A stretch of 64,000 nucleotides of DNA from Synaphobranchus kaupii (taxonomy: Eukaryota; Chordata; Actinopteri; Anguilliformes; Synaphobranchidae). The position numbers were made by a program, and so were the translations under genes. Where the stretch lies: contig CM056376.1 in NCBI GenBank assembly GCA_029718625.1, positions 95,089,945 through 95,153,944 on the forward strand, given 5' to 3'. Position 1 is the stretch's first letter. Each line of letters begins with the position of its first letter. The notes under the pieces were generated by a model. It saw only the letters and a list, made by a program, of their open reading frames with translations, searched no databases and was not told the origin of the DNA. Positions 23,261 to 33,323 of the stretch are shown here, piece by piece.

Positions 23261-24680
23261 CTATACCTGGGGAGCGTCCCTTATTGGTCAGTTTTACTGC
23301 CTTATGCAACTCCTCCAACGATATAGGGGCGTCTAAATCCCCAGATTTGTCAGCTGATAATGTAGGCAGGTCTAGATTGTTAAAGAAGGAGAGGTAAAGA
23401 TCCTGGGAGAAACGGTCCCCCGAGGAGTACAAGTTAGCAAAAAACAATTTAAAGGCACCATTTATTTCAGCTGTTTTGAAGACCAATCCTTTTTCCGGGC
23501 AGTTTATCGATGCGATATTAGATTTGTTATCTTGCCGCTTCAGTGTCAGTGCAAGTAGACGACTAGGTCTACCACCATCAGTGTAGTATCTGTGCTTAGT
23601 GATGTGCATTAGAAATTCGACACGTTGCCTCAATAAGTTGTTTAATTCTGCTCTCTTAGTCTGTAATTTCAATTCTGACTCCCTGCTATAGTTAGATTTT
23701 AGTTCCTTTTCTAAATTGTTGCATGATTGTTCTAAGTGGGAAATAGTTTGTGTTTTACACTTTTTAAGGTGGGCCGAAAAACTAATAGCATTGTTACGTA
23801 GAAATCCTTTAATTACTGACCAGACTACCGCTGGATCAGAAATCGAGTCTTTATTGATGTTGATAAATTCCTCCAATTTGGGCTTAAGTTGTAAAAGGTA
23901 TGCTTCATTTTTAAGTAGCGTAGTGTTAAACCTCCACCTGGATGACCTGCCTTGTATAGCATCCAAATTAAATGTGGTTAATATTGCATTGTGATCAGAA
24001 ACACTTCGGGGCAGAAACTTAACAGTGCCCACTACTGAGATCAAGTCTGGGGTGGAGAGAATGTAATCAATCCTTGAAAACATTTTATGATGTGGAGAGA
24101 AGTAGGTATAGTCTCTGGCAGTGGGGTTCTGTGTCCTCCAGATATCAACCAAATTTAAATCCTTAGCAAAAGTACGTAGGGCCCTGGAAGATGAAGCCTG
24201 GGACTGCGTGATGCACGGATTAGACCTGTCTAAATTACAATTGAAAAATGTATTCATATCAGACCCTATAATAAGTGAATAGTCAGTCAGATTTAGCAGC
24301 TCTTTGGTCAGCCAAGGAAAATGAGCAGGGTCAGCAATCGTGGGGGCATAGATACTAACAAAAGCTACTTTTTTTCCCTGAATAGAGACCCCACAGTACG
24401 CCAATCTACCTGAAGTATTTGAGCTTGTTCTCTCAATTGAAAAGTTTAAATTGCGTCTTATTAAGATCATAACCCCCTTAGTCTTCGAGCCATCTCCAGA
24501 AAAAGCCACTACTTTATAACGACCATTTTGCATACGTCGAACATCATTTGGCATTAGATGTGTCTCAGATAAGAGAGCTACGTCTACACCCCTCCTTCTC
24601 ATAAGATCTAGAGCTCGAGCTCGCTTGAATGCTGAATTCAACCCTCTAACATTGAGAGATAAAATAGTGTAGTTAACCAT
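23261..24680 (-). pseudogene. L1-type ORF2, endonuclease and linker (cut by gap)
   Basis: The apurinic/apyrimidinic-type endonuclease of a LINE nicks target DNA for target-primed reverse transcription. The key motifs are present: SLNVRGLN (N10), LLSETHL (E39), IIGSDMNTF, YTYFSPHHKMFSRIDYIL and the terminal SDHNAIL. A linker with coiled-coil character follows (about 300-380). The frame enters the region before the reverse transcriptase (KLTNKGRSPGI) where the gap begins. No stop occurs over the 473 visible codons. The reverse transcriptase is not visible, so completeness cannot be judged. Confidence 0.85.
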
Positions 24681-25374
24681 AATTCCTGATCAAAAAGTGA
24701 ATTCTCAAAAATTCTCAAATAATCTAATAAAAAAGATGATGTGCTAACGTTGCCCAGTAAATTAGACGCTCAACCAGTTAACAAAAAGTAAAACAGGCTA
24801 CCAAATAGAGCTGTCCAGTGCAATTGAGCCTACCCACAGCGCATTTAACTGCCGAATGCGACCCAAAACAGACAGTGGTATAACCAGCCTACCGACAGAC
24901 GTAAAAATTAATCTCCGAAAGGGAGAGAGAGAAAGAAAAAGAAAACATCCTCATAGGTTAATGAAAAAGATGATGGGCCAACGTTGCCCAGTAAGTTGTA
25001 AACGTCCAACCAGCTAAGTAGGCTAGCCTACAAAATAGCTACCGTTGTCCAGTGCAATACAGTGCATTTAACTACCAAATGCATAACGTTAGAATGGTAA
25101 AATAACACTGTGTAAACTGAGTAGGCTATAACGTCAGTAACCCTCCACTTTAAAATAAAAAAAACATTCAACTTATTCTTATAATCATGCACCGTTGTTA
25201 ATACCTGAAGGATGTCATCTTGTTTGTCGTGGATAACTCAGGTCGGGAGGATACGTCATTGTCAAGTTCAACGTTAGACCGAGGTGTCCGTCCACGCACC
25301 CTGTTAGGCAACGAGTGAAATGTCTTGCATTCAGCAGTCAGGACAGTTCGCCAACCTGTCGGAGTCAGCCAACT
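24681..25374 (-). repeat. Inter-ORF spacer with an imperfect tandem duplication
   Basis: The block starting AAAAGATGATGTGCTAACG at 24731 recurs as AAAAGATGATGGGCCAACG at 24965, a 234-base shift. Other shared blocks include CGTTGCCCAGTAA and GTCCAGTGCAAT. Both copies lie between ORF1 and ORF2. Confidence 0.7.
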
Positions 25375-26253
25375 TTAGTCCTGTGCTCTCGTTCCAATGC
25401 GCTGGTTGTAGAAGGTCTCAGCGGCCTCTGCAGAGTCGAAGGAGTATCGGGTGCCCTCGAAGTACACCAAGAGTGTGGCTGGATGTCGCAAGGTGAATTT
25501 AATCCCCTTTTCATAAAACAGCGATTTGACTCTCTTGTATGCATTGCGCTTCGCGGCCCTCCGTGCGCTCAGGTCCTGGAAGACAAAGATTTTCTTGCCT
25601 TGGTAGGAGAGTTGGCGTTTCTCTATCGCCAGCTGGAGAACGCGGTTCTTTTCTTCATAGCGATGAAAGCAGAGAATGAATGGCCGTGGACGTTCGCCCG
25701 GACCAGGTTTGGGCATTGGCGCCCGGTGAGCACGGTCCAGCTCTGGTGGTTTGGTGAAGCGTTCGTCATTCAAAACTTTAACCAGGAACTCCGGCATGAA
25801 TGTCAGGGGGGACTGTCCTTCGGTGCCCTCGGGAACGCCAATCACCCGGAGATTATTGCGCCTGGCGCGGTTCTCGTAGTCGTCTAACTGGTCTTTTAAG
25901 CCGTTGTTCTCCGTTTTAAGGTCCGCCATGGTAGTTTTCAGGCCAGATACAGAGGCTTCCAGTGTAACAATCCTATCACTATGATCAGACAGTGCAGTCT
26001 CCGTATCAACGAGACGACTGCCTTAAGACTCTACTTCGAGTTGAACAGATTCTAGCGTCGTCTGTATTGGCGAAAGAGAGTTCTTGATCAAGTTTTTCAG
26101 CTCTTCCGTGATGCTAGCGCGATTCTTTTCAAGTTCAGCCACTACCATGGCAAACGTGAGGGTCTGGTCCGCCATCGCTCTCGTCGTAGCCTTTTCGGTG
26201 CAGGACACAGTATGCTCTTCTTTTTTACGTTTGGACTTGTTTCGAGCCGGCAT
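25375..26253 (-). pseudogene. L1-type ORF1 RNA-binding protein with one premature stop
   Basis: ORF1 proteins of L1-type LINEs coat the element RNA as trimers. The N-terminus is basic (MPARNKSKRKKEEH), followed by heptad-like helices. Then comes the hallmark ENRARRNNLRVIGVPEG leading into the RNA-recognition motif (PRPFILCFHRYEEKNRVL) and the C-terminal domain (FTLRHPATLLVYF). The frame is continuous for about 293 codons except for a single TAA at 26023-26025 (codon 77). No frameshift is seen. The downstream methionine at 25927-25929 opens the rest but would lack the N-terminal coiled coil. Confidence 0.85.
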
Positions 26254-26403
26254 ATATGATCTCAGTCAGTAGTTGGTATAAAGTAGCTAGTTTAACATGT
26301 TTTAGAGGCGTAAAAATGATATTAAACCGATTATGTTGGGAGAGCTCTCCTCCGTGCGTCTACTCTAGCACGCCATCAAACCAGAAGTCCCGTATTACGT
26401 CTT

Positions 26404-26617
26404 TTAAGTACAAGTGATACAGTGAACAGTTAATACTGTTAAATTTCTTAACTTTTGCAATAAAAAGGTGTTTCTTAATGTGAAAACAACATTAAAAGAA
26501 GCATAACATTTGCACAATAGTTTTGCCAAACATTAACTTAGCCATTGGTACCAAGCTAGAATTGAACCACTGACCACATACATGGAAAGCCAAGCTTGTA
26601 TCCACTAGGCCAAAGCA
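26404..26617 (-). mobile_element. tRNA-headed SINE-like copy A
   Basis: On the minus strand a tRNA-like head carries an A-box-like GGCCTAGTGGATACAAG and a B-box-like GGTTCAATTCTAGC. A body rich in TGCAATAAAAA and GAACAGTTAATA motifs follows. The body matches, in opposite orientation, the copy at 36001-36227, which identifies it as a dispersed family. Confidence 0.65.
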
Positions 26618-26689
26618 GGTTAACAGAAATGTGAAGGCAAAAAACCAGGCCTTAGCCCCCAACCAGCAAAATGAGGTAAAAAAAATTGG

Positions 26690-27205
26690 GGGGTGGGACT
26701 ATATTTAGCTGTAAATTACTCTGGAACAGTATGGAAGCACATGGTTGGCTAATGGCTCTAAGTCATCAAGGGTCTGACGTATTAAACAAGCCGTAAATCA
26801 TCACTCTGCTCCCAGAAATACAGTAGATATGGATGGATAACTTGAAGGGTTTCTTCTCCTGACATATTTTTCCATAGAGTTCAATAGGAAAAGGAGTCAG
26901 GAGAAACGACCCTTAAAGTGATCCATCCATATCTACTGCATATCTGGCAGCAGAGTGATGGTTTGAGGCTTGTTTGATACCTCAGACCCTTGATGACTTA
27001 CAGCCATTTTACCAATCATGTATTCCATACTGTTCCAGCATAATTTACAGCTAAATCTAGTCCCACCCCCCAATTCCCATAGAGATCCATTCAAATGCAG
27101 ACATTATAGTATCGCTTGTAAGAGTACCAGAAAATAAGATATCAAGAGTCTTTTGATGTTGTTGGGTCACAGACATCAGGAAGTCATGGCATGCAAAGGA
27201 CATGC
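26690..27205. mobile_element. Foldback MITE core (palindrome)
   Basis: A palindrome centred near 26890: the left-arm block GTCATCAAGGGTCTGA (26762) pairs with TCAGACCCTTGATGAC (26982), and the arms extend about 200 bp each side. The right edge (CACAGACATCAGGAAGTCATGGC) matches the left edge of the copy at about 44688-45055 in reverse. It belongs to the same group as 39121-40120. Confidence 0.7.
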
Positions 27206-27212
27206 GACCAAA

Positions 27213-27462
27213 TATTAAAAATTGAAAGGCACAGTCAACTTAGTGCATGTAAACTTCTGACCCACTGGAATTGTGATATAATGAATTAAAAGTGAAATAA
27301 TCTGTCTGTAAACAATTGTTGGAAAAATGACTTGTGTCATGCACAAAGTAGATGTCCTAAGTGACTTGCCAACACTATAGTTTGCTAACATGAAATCTGT
27401 GGAGTGGTTAAAAATGAGTTTTAATGACTTCAACCTAAGTGTATGTAAACCTCCGACTTCAG

Positions 27463-27465
<3 letters not shown>
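27213..27465 (-). mobile_element. Sleeping Beauty-type Tc1 terminal repeat
   Basis: Inverted/direct-repeat end typical of salmonid Tc1 elements: CTTCTGACCCACTGGAATTG (27253), the GTGTCATGCACAAAGTAGATG stretch (27333) and the outer end AAACCTCCGACTTCAGCTGTA (27448-27468). Only this end is present; no transposase is next to it. A (TA)n microsatellite (27466-27497) follows at the insertion edge. Confidence 0.75.
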
Positions 27466-27503
<38 letters not shown>

Positions 27504-27590
27504 TTCATATTCCACCTCTCTCTGGCTTCCTGTATATGCACATATATGTGAATAATATCTATATTTCTTCTCCACTCAGTTCGGTCAGTT

Positions 27591-28031
27591 TTACTTTGGC
27601 GATTCGGGGGGGATGTTCTGCTCCTTGTTGCTATGCCAGAGGCCGCGTTGAGGGGAGCCTTGCCCCACTACAAGGGGATGTTTCTGTTGGTCTTGGATCT
27701 TGAGCCCTGTTGGGCTATCCCTGGGGGGCCCGCCTGCACGGCGGGGCCCTGCTGGCTCACAGGACGGCCAGCCCTCTCTGGATCTGTCCACTGGGAACTT
27801 TTCGGGCCTCATGCTGGGCGCAAAGGGGGCGGGACCTAAGCCAGGGGCGAGTTCCTCCTTTTTTCCTTCCTCCTTGTTTCCTTCCTTTGGTTGTCGCTGG
27901 GTGCCTGCTGGGGCAGGGGAGGATGGGGCAGGTCCTGCTGGGGCAGGGGAGGATGGGGCAGGTCCTGCTGGGGCGGGGGTAGATGGGGGCCGCTGGCACA
28001 CCTCCGCATAGCTCAGCTTTCGCGGTTCCTG
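27591..28031 (-). CDS. larp4b: La-related protein 4/4B-like, last coding exon
   Basis: Larp4/4B are cytoplasmic RNA-binding proteins that bind mRNA tails and poly(A)-binding protein. On the minus strand the exon follows an acceptor (CACCCCTCTCAG, then GAACCGCG at 28031). It reads EPRKLSYAEVCQRPP, a proline/alanine-rich stretch with two near-identical repeats (PAGPAPSSPA), a charged part (KEGNKEEGKKEEL), and ends HSNKEQNIPPESPK with a stop at 27591-27593. The PRKLSYAEVCQ motif and the KEQ-x-(I/V)PP-x-SPK ending match what I recall of vertebrate LARP4/LARP4B C-termini. The La module lies in upstream exons I could not find here. Assignment to larp4b rather than larp4 is tentative. Confidence 0.62.
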   Translation of the reverse strand, partial: QEPRKLSYAEVCQRPPSTPAPAGPAPSSPAPAGPAPSSPAPAGTQRQPKEGNKEEGKKEELAPGLGPAPFAPSMRPEKFPVDRSREGWPSCEPAGPRRAGGPPRDSPTGLKIQDQQKHPLVVGQGSPQRGLWHSNKEQNIPPESPK

Positions 28032-28160
28032 AGAGGGGTGGTGGTGAGAGAGACAGAGAGAGAAGGGGGGGGGGGGGAGAGAAGGACGGAGAGAGAGAGG
28101 GAGAGAGAGACAGAAAGAGAGAACATAAAATTGACAGGATTTTCATCAGTCTTAAATCCT
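28032..28160. repeat. Purine-rich low-complexity intron sequence
   Basis: GA/GAGA-rich tract, including a run of about 13 Gs at 28065-28077, just inside the intron upstream of the last larp4b-like exon. On the coding strand it is polypyrimidine and leads into the splice acceptor. Confidence 0.7.
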
Positions 28161-28745
28161 ACGCTCTCTTAAAGGGGACGTAAAGTGGCTCTGGTTCATT
28201 AGATTTTACCTTCAATTAGATATGACCGTGCGTGCAAATCTCAAATCGACCCATATTTGCTGGAAAAAGAAGTTAAAGTTAGCTTTTTTCCCACTAGGGC
28301 GCAGCCAATTTGGACCAACTGCGGTCGTGATGTCACTAGGTTGGTTGGTCTCGGCTGGTCAATGTATTACTATGGGAAAATAGCTGACTTTCAGTGAGCT
28401 CAATGATGTATCGTGAGGAAAAAATAAAAGGCATACACGGTCCTTTTGTATTGCCCCGAAATGCTCAAATGAGTATTACCAAACAAAACTTAATTTCCAC
28501 AAACTGCTTCTGACCATATACCTAATGCCGTGGCCTCTGACGAGCCAGCAACTGCTGCGCCGCTGCATTGCCTTGATAAACAGTTTGGGATCAAAAGTCG
28601 TGTCTCGCTAATATTGGCTATAGAAAATAAGCGTTAGCTTGTGATGCTAGGTCGCGGTATGTATATATTTGCAGGCGCAGCAGTTGCCGGCTCATCAGCG
28701 ACCCCAGTATTAGGTATATGGTCAGAAGCAGATTGTGGAAATTAA

Positions 28746-30434
28746 AGGGGCTATATGTAATAAATTTACTGTACTAAATCATAAAATGACCATGGTATTT
28801 CATCAGAGATTAAGGAAACATGCTAAATCGAAATACTGGCTTCTCCGACAACAATGCTACAGCCAGTATATTCTCTTTTAAAATTTCGATTCCGGGCCGG
28901 AACATCTGTTTTTGTCCTGTGTGATTCACTGTTCTCCGAGTTGACTCCGCCCACTGCCCGATCGTCTCTGAGTTGACTCCGTCTACTGCCCATTTCGACA
29001 CACCGGGTTGCCTGATATGAAACAAATTGGCACACAAACACAGCGCGCTGCAGCTATGGAAGCAAGCAAACAAACTGGATCAACTGCGATGGTACTATAT
29101 TCTACCAAACCTAAAAAGCCTCATCCTCTTTCGAAACAGCTACACGACCGGAGCCATGCTAAAACACGGGTAAATCTTGGACTGGCATTTGAAAAAAAGC
29201 TGAGAGGCCAGAAAGCTTTCAAGACGGATGACGAATTAGCTAATTTTCTTCTGAACAGGTAAACATTGAGCTTTATCATGGCTACTAGCTAGTTATCTCT
29301 TATCTAATGCAAACCAGATACCTGTTTTAGAAGAGTTTATTCCATTTTGTGACTAAATCAATGAATGTGTTCAAATTTCGCTAGCGTTAGATTGCTAGAT
29401 AGATATTTTAGTGAAACGATGTGGCTAACGTTAGCTAGCTAGCGGCTAGGTAAGGTATTCTTTGTTTCGAGGCTAACGTTAGCTAGCAAGCTAGCTAAGG
29501 TTACATCGTTCCAACAAAGGAATTTTGTTGTCTTACATTTTTAAAGTAATCCATCCAACACCGTTTTTAAGTTAGCCTACAGATAGTCCTTGCCGGTCGA
29601 ACAACAAAGAAAGTTTTTTATCTTTTAGCTAAGGTTTGTAAGTTAGCACAGGGCTTGTAATAAACACATCAACTTAAAAAAATGCTTATTAGCTAGATTA
29701 ATCCATAGATTACAGCATTGCTGCTCCTTGTAGGCTATTACTGTGGCGAGTTAGCGATTGCTTTGTCGTGTTGTTTTGAAATGACAACCCAGCTCTTTCA
29801 GTCAGAGTGCCCGGAGCGCTCGTAGAGTGAGACATATCAATGCTCTGAATTTATGAACGACCGCAGTGCTCTCTGGAACTCTGAGACGATACAAAGGCAA
29901 GTCAGTTAGCTAAGTTAGCCACCTTCAACATATTCGTTTAGCTTGCTAGCTCCGAGAGTGACAATTTTATCAATGCTCTGAATATACGAACAACCAGATG
30001 TACTCCGGCACTCCGACAGCTGATTTACGAATGCCTAAGCTACGTTCAACATCGTTTTCATTTAGCTAGCTAGCTAAAGATTTAAATATGTATATAGTTA
30101 CTAGCTAAACATACCACTAACGTTAGCTTATATCTGTGTGACCGTAAACATAGCCAGCCAGGCATCTAGCTAACATTGAGAGAGTCATAAAAAATCCACA
30201 TGAGCTGGTTCATAATTTGAAAATAATAAATTGCAAACGTATACATTAGCTGATCTCGTCGTCGCTTGTCATTGTCAAAATAGAATAATTGCGCTTGTCT
30301 CAAAATGTCTTGTTGCGCTCGTGTTCATTCAGTGTCCTCAACCTGGCAACCCGCCTGAGCTTCGAATCTGGGGAGGAGGGGTGGACTGCAGTACCCATTT
30401 TAAACGCTCGGTGTAAATGTTACATATAGCTCCT
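28746..30434 (+). mobile_element. Inner Kolobok-like element, copy 1
   Basis: Inserted in the outer element with TTAA at 28742-28745 and 30435-30438. The ends are AGGGGCTATATGTAA and its complement. It carries one conserved open exon (29017-29258) and a long non-coding part with repeated segments around ATCAATGCTCTGAAT (29837, 29970). Closely related sequence in reverse orientation is at 53818-55031. Confidence 0.82.
29017..29258 (+). CDS. Conserved first exon of a Kolobok-type element protein, copy 1
   Basis: The frame from ATG 29017 runs about 80 codons to a consensus donor (AACAG then GTAAAC at 29259). The start is MKQIGTQTQRAAAMEASK. The C-terminal motif KTRVNLGLAFEKKLRGQKAF, then KTDDELANFLLN, is basic and helical. 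I recognise this type of motif (x-VN-x-G-x-AF-x-RWR, then S/TDAELA-x-FLL) from N-termini of uncharacterised fish transposon proteins, where it may bind DNA; that function is inferred. The same exon, donor included, is kept in the second copy (54545-54792). No downstream transposase exon is present here. Confidence 0.6.
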
Positions 30435-30828
30435 TTAAGGTTTGTTCGGTAATACTCCTTTGAGCATCTCGGGGAAATACAAAAAGACCAAGATGTATTT
30501 GTTCCTCACAATACATCGTTGGCTGCGCCCTATTGGAAAACAGCAAATTTAAATTTATTTTTCCAGCAAATACGGGTCGATTTGAGATTTGAACGCACGG
30601 TCATATCTAATTTAAGGCAAAAAGCTAATGAACCAGAGCTACTTTACCGAGTGCTGCATGTCCCCTTTAATGTTACAGCCACTTGAAACAGAGACTCTTA
30701 AAAGTCGTGGTACTCTGAACATTCACAGACAATTCATCAACTGGAGTAGAAAGTGAGCTGCACATGACTGGCTCCGCATAAGTACTACATGTAAGCTCAG
30801 AGTTACATGTAACTGGAGTTATGGCTTA

Positions 30829-31032
30829 CCGCAGAGGTGCTGCTGGGGGCGGAACCAGTGGGAGCAGTGGTCAGGCTGGCAGAGGAGTGGGAGGGTTTGG
30901 GGGGGGGGGCTGACTGGGCTGAGGGTACATGGGGTCAGGGCTGTGGGAGGGGGGCGGGGCCGGTGTAAGTAGTGTTGCGTTCTGAACACGGGCTTCAGCC
31001 TGTTCCTGCTTCTTGTCATGATGGGAAATGCT
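30829..31032 (-). CDS. larp4b: La-related protein 4/4B-like, penultimate coding exon
   Basis: Minus-strand exon between an acceptor (TTCGCTTGGCAG, before CATTTCCCATC) and a donor (TCTGCG then GTAAGCC). The first half reads ISHHDKKQEQAEARVQNATL, then proline-rich sequence; the second half reads KPSHSSASLTTAPTGSAP. The second half is in phase with the last exon at 28031. The two halves are in different frames, with the switch in an 11-base C run (30899-30909 on the plus strand). That is either a homopolymer miscount in the assembly or a real frameshift. About 2.8 kb of intron, mostly nested Kolobok, separates it from the last exon. Confidence 0.5.
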
Positions 31033-31039
31033 GCCAAGC

Positions 31040-31439
31040 GAAAGGAGAAAAACTCACTTAATTTGGTTCAACACCAACTTGCTACAGTACAAACAAAAAT
31101 GAGTGCATGTGTCATCATACGAACATGAAATTCTGTCAAACAATTATCAAGCAAACAGACGGACAATGAGTTTTAAAAAAGTTAATTTCTTGTGCAAAAT
31201 TCTGTGCAAAAAAAGTGTATAATTTACATTTGTAGCGCAGTGTAACAGTTTGTGAACTGGGCTTTTTTACATTTTTATAAAAGTGGTACACCATCAAGGA
31301 AGTGTAGCGGACTCTACATAAGCACAGACTCATAATTCACCGCGGGATGAGCAATGTCATTTTCATTCTGTGTTACGAGCAGAATATTATTCATTAATTG
31401 GGAGGGTAACTTTAAGAGTCGCCTTTAAAACTGTATGGT
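31040..31439. other. Intronic DNA upstream of the larp4b-like exon
   Basis: No further exon of the gene could be identified here or further right. Confidence 0.4.
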
Positions 31440-31860
31440 TTTTAATGCGTCAGATTGGTTTTGCAGGTTCTGGATTTTGTAAATAAAACAACCAGGCTTT
31501 TTTTTGACAAGCCAAAAAATCTGTTGATTCTTAAATGTCCCACGACTACATTGGTGACCTCATAGCTCTTTTGGACAATTTTGGTTGCATATCCTTTGCG
31601 TGCAAGGACTGCCTGAAGTCTTCGAGCTGTAGAAATCATCAGATGCTCTGTATCTTCACTGGTGATGCTAAGCCAGGCCTGTACTGCAGCCTTCTTCAGT
31701 TACAATATGGATGAATATGCCCTCAAATTAAAGCTTACAGTCTGTACTTTAGCCTCTAATTCATTGTATCATTTCACATCCAAAGTGCTGGAGTACAGAG
31801 CCAAAACACAGGGGGAAAAAAACATTCACTGTTCACTGTATATATCCTTTACTTGACCAG
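31440..31860 (-). mobile_element. Tc1-type MITE remnant
   Basis: The segments GGTTGCATATCCTTTGCGTGC (31574) and GCCCTCAAATTAAAGCTTACAG (31720) are shared in type with the element at 44402-45084 (GGTCGCATATCCTTTGCATGC; GCAGCTTTAATTTGAGGGTA). It is degenerate and the ends are not clear. Confidence 0.45.
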
Positions 31861-33321
31861 TCTGTTGAGATTTCTTTTCACACTAAAACATTATACATAG
31901 CATACATGATTCAGCTACTCATAATGTCAGTGTTCATGATTTATTCAAATTACATGACAGCAGGTGGTCCCTTTGGACCCTGACAATGAACTTATTGAAT
32001 TGAATGCCATCCAATGTCTTTAACAAGATACATTGAGTTTGTATGAATGAATAACTAATATAGTACATATAGGGACATTGGGATACTGGGAGTCATTATG
32101 TGTTTTGAGGGAACAATGTCAAGAAAGATGACATTTTCCTTGCCAGTTATGGTAATGTATGGATAAACAGAATTGTATTTGCATAAGATGTATTCCAATA
32201 TCAACATGTCATCTTCCTCTTACCTGTCACCAATCATTGTTCATATATTTCTGATTTGACAATAAACATACAAAATGACAGAAAGAACCCGGTGTCATTG
32301 TGGCTTGAATGGTGGTGGAGGGGAATAGTTCTACAGTTTATTTACCTTTTGTGAATGTCACCATATTGTGTGAAATAAATATTCTGAAAATGTTCTCTTT
32401 GCTTAATTGCTGGTATAATTTATCTGTTTTGTTCTGGAGACCAGACCACCCACATCTAATCAACCCATAGCCATAATAACAGTGTTAGATCTTTAATCTC
32501 AATCATTAACTTACAACAATTTGTAAGATGGATGTACAGCATTGTACCCAGGTTGTGTTGCTTAATATTGTTTCAGTGTTAATACCCTTCATGTTATTAT
32601 AGCATTGGGTTGTTTGTATGTGGTTCTCTCTGCTGGCATGTGACATGCAGAGGTCTGGCGATACACTGTCCCATCTGGATATAGGGAAAACTCCACTTCT
32701 CAACACAGTGACGGACAGCAGGTCATACCTTCAGATCTTGTCTTACTGATAACAAGGATGGTGAAGAGAAATATTGATTAGGTAACAGTTTTTTCCCCAT
32801 CAAAAGACATCCAAATACTTTGAAATAAATTAATGAGTTATCATTTGGTGGTGCTACCTTAATGTTCTATATGGTCACACCAAATGTTCTGGAGAGGACA
32901 CTTTTTTGGACAACAGTCCAATTAGGATTTTACACAAACAAGCTGTTGCAAAAACAAACCACTCCGTATAACAAAGTTGAATCTTTACTTTTCTATAGAA
33001 TATGGTATAATTACAAATATAATTGAATAAAGTATTGAATAAAACATTGTTACCTATATTTGGACAGGCCTTTTTTTGTTATTATTTCTTCATACACGTT
33101 TTGGTTCAGTCAACAGATTTTATATAGGCCTACTGTTAGAGGCAAATCTTTTCCTAATTTATCTCAAGGCAGATGGATTACAGAAGCAGTAAAGAATGAG
33201 AATTGGCAACTTCATTTGTTTATGTAGCATTACCAATATTGTACTTTTTGCATTCGTACTTCAATAATAACCAGAGTAGTGACCTTATGTTAGTCAATCC
33301 CACACTCTCAAAACACATATT
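31861..33321. other. No gene recognised
   Basis: AT-rich sequence with short frames lacking domains. It could contain introns of the larp4b-like gene. Confidence 0.35.
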
Positions 33322-33323
33322 TA

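Larger units (their letters stand above)
22656..26395 (-). mobile_element. L1-type LINE, interrupted by the gap
   Basis: On the minus strand the order is: a 5' region (about 26395-26254; GGGACTTCTGGTTTGATGGC), ORF1, a 694-nt inter-ORF spacer, then ORF2 with an endonuclease running into the gap. The sequence left of the gap (22656-22760) is not recognisably LINE, so the 3' end is hidden or missing. Confidence 0.8.
28173..30666. mobile_element. Outer Kolobok-like element (TTAA duplication)
   Basis: Flanked by TTAA at 28169-28172 and 30667-30670. The ends are AGGGGAC... with inverted repeats of about 250-300 bp (shared blocks CTCTGGTTCATTAG, ATATGACCGTGCGT, CAAATCTCAAATCGACCC, TAGGGCGCAGCCAA). 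TTAA duplications occur in Kolobok and piggyBac; the long AGGGG inverted ends fit Kolobok better. It has no coding sequence of its own and is split by the inner element. It lies in the larp4b-like intron. Confidence 0.82.

Noticed and set aside
22725..23397. Frames of mostly unknown residues
   Set aside because: They cross the 500-N gap and have no meaning.
25315..25887. 190-codon plus-strand frame
   Set aside because: Shadow of the L1-type ORF1, which has clear motifs on the minus strand.
32506..32706. Possible upstream larp4b-like exon on the minus strand
   Set aside because: Peptide shows no LARP motif and no convincing acceptor/donor pair in phase with 30829-31032.
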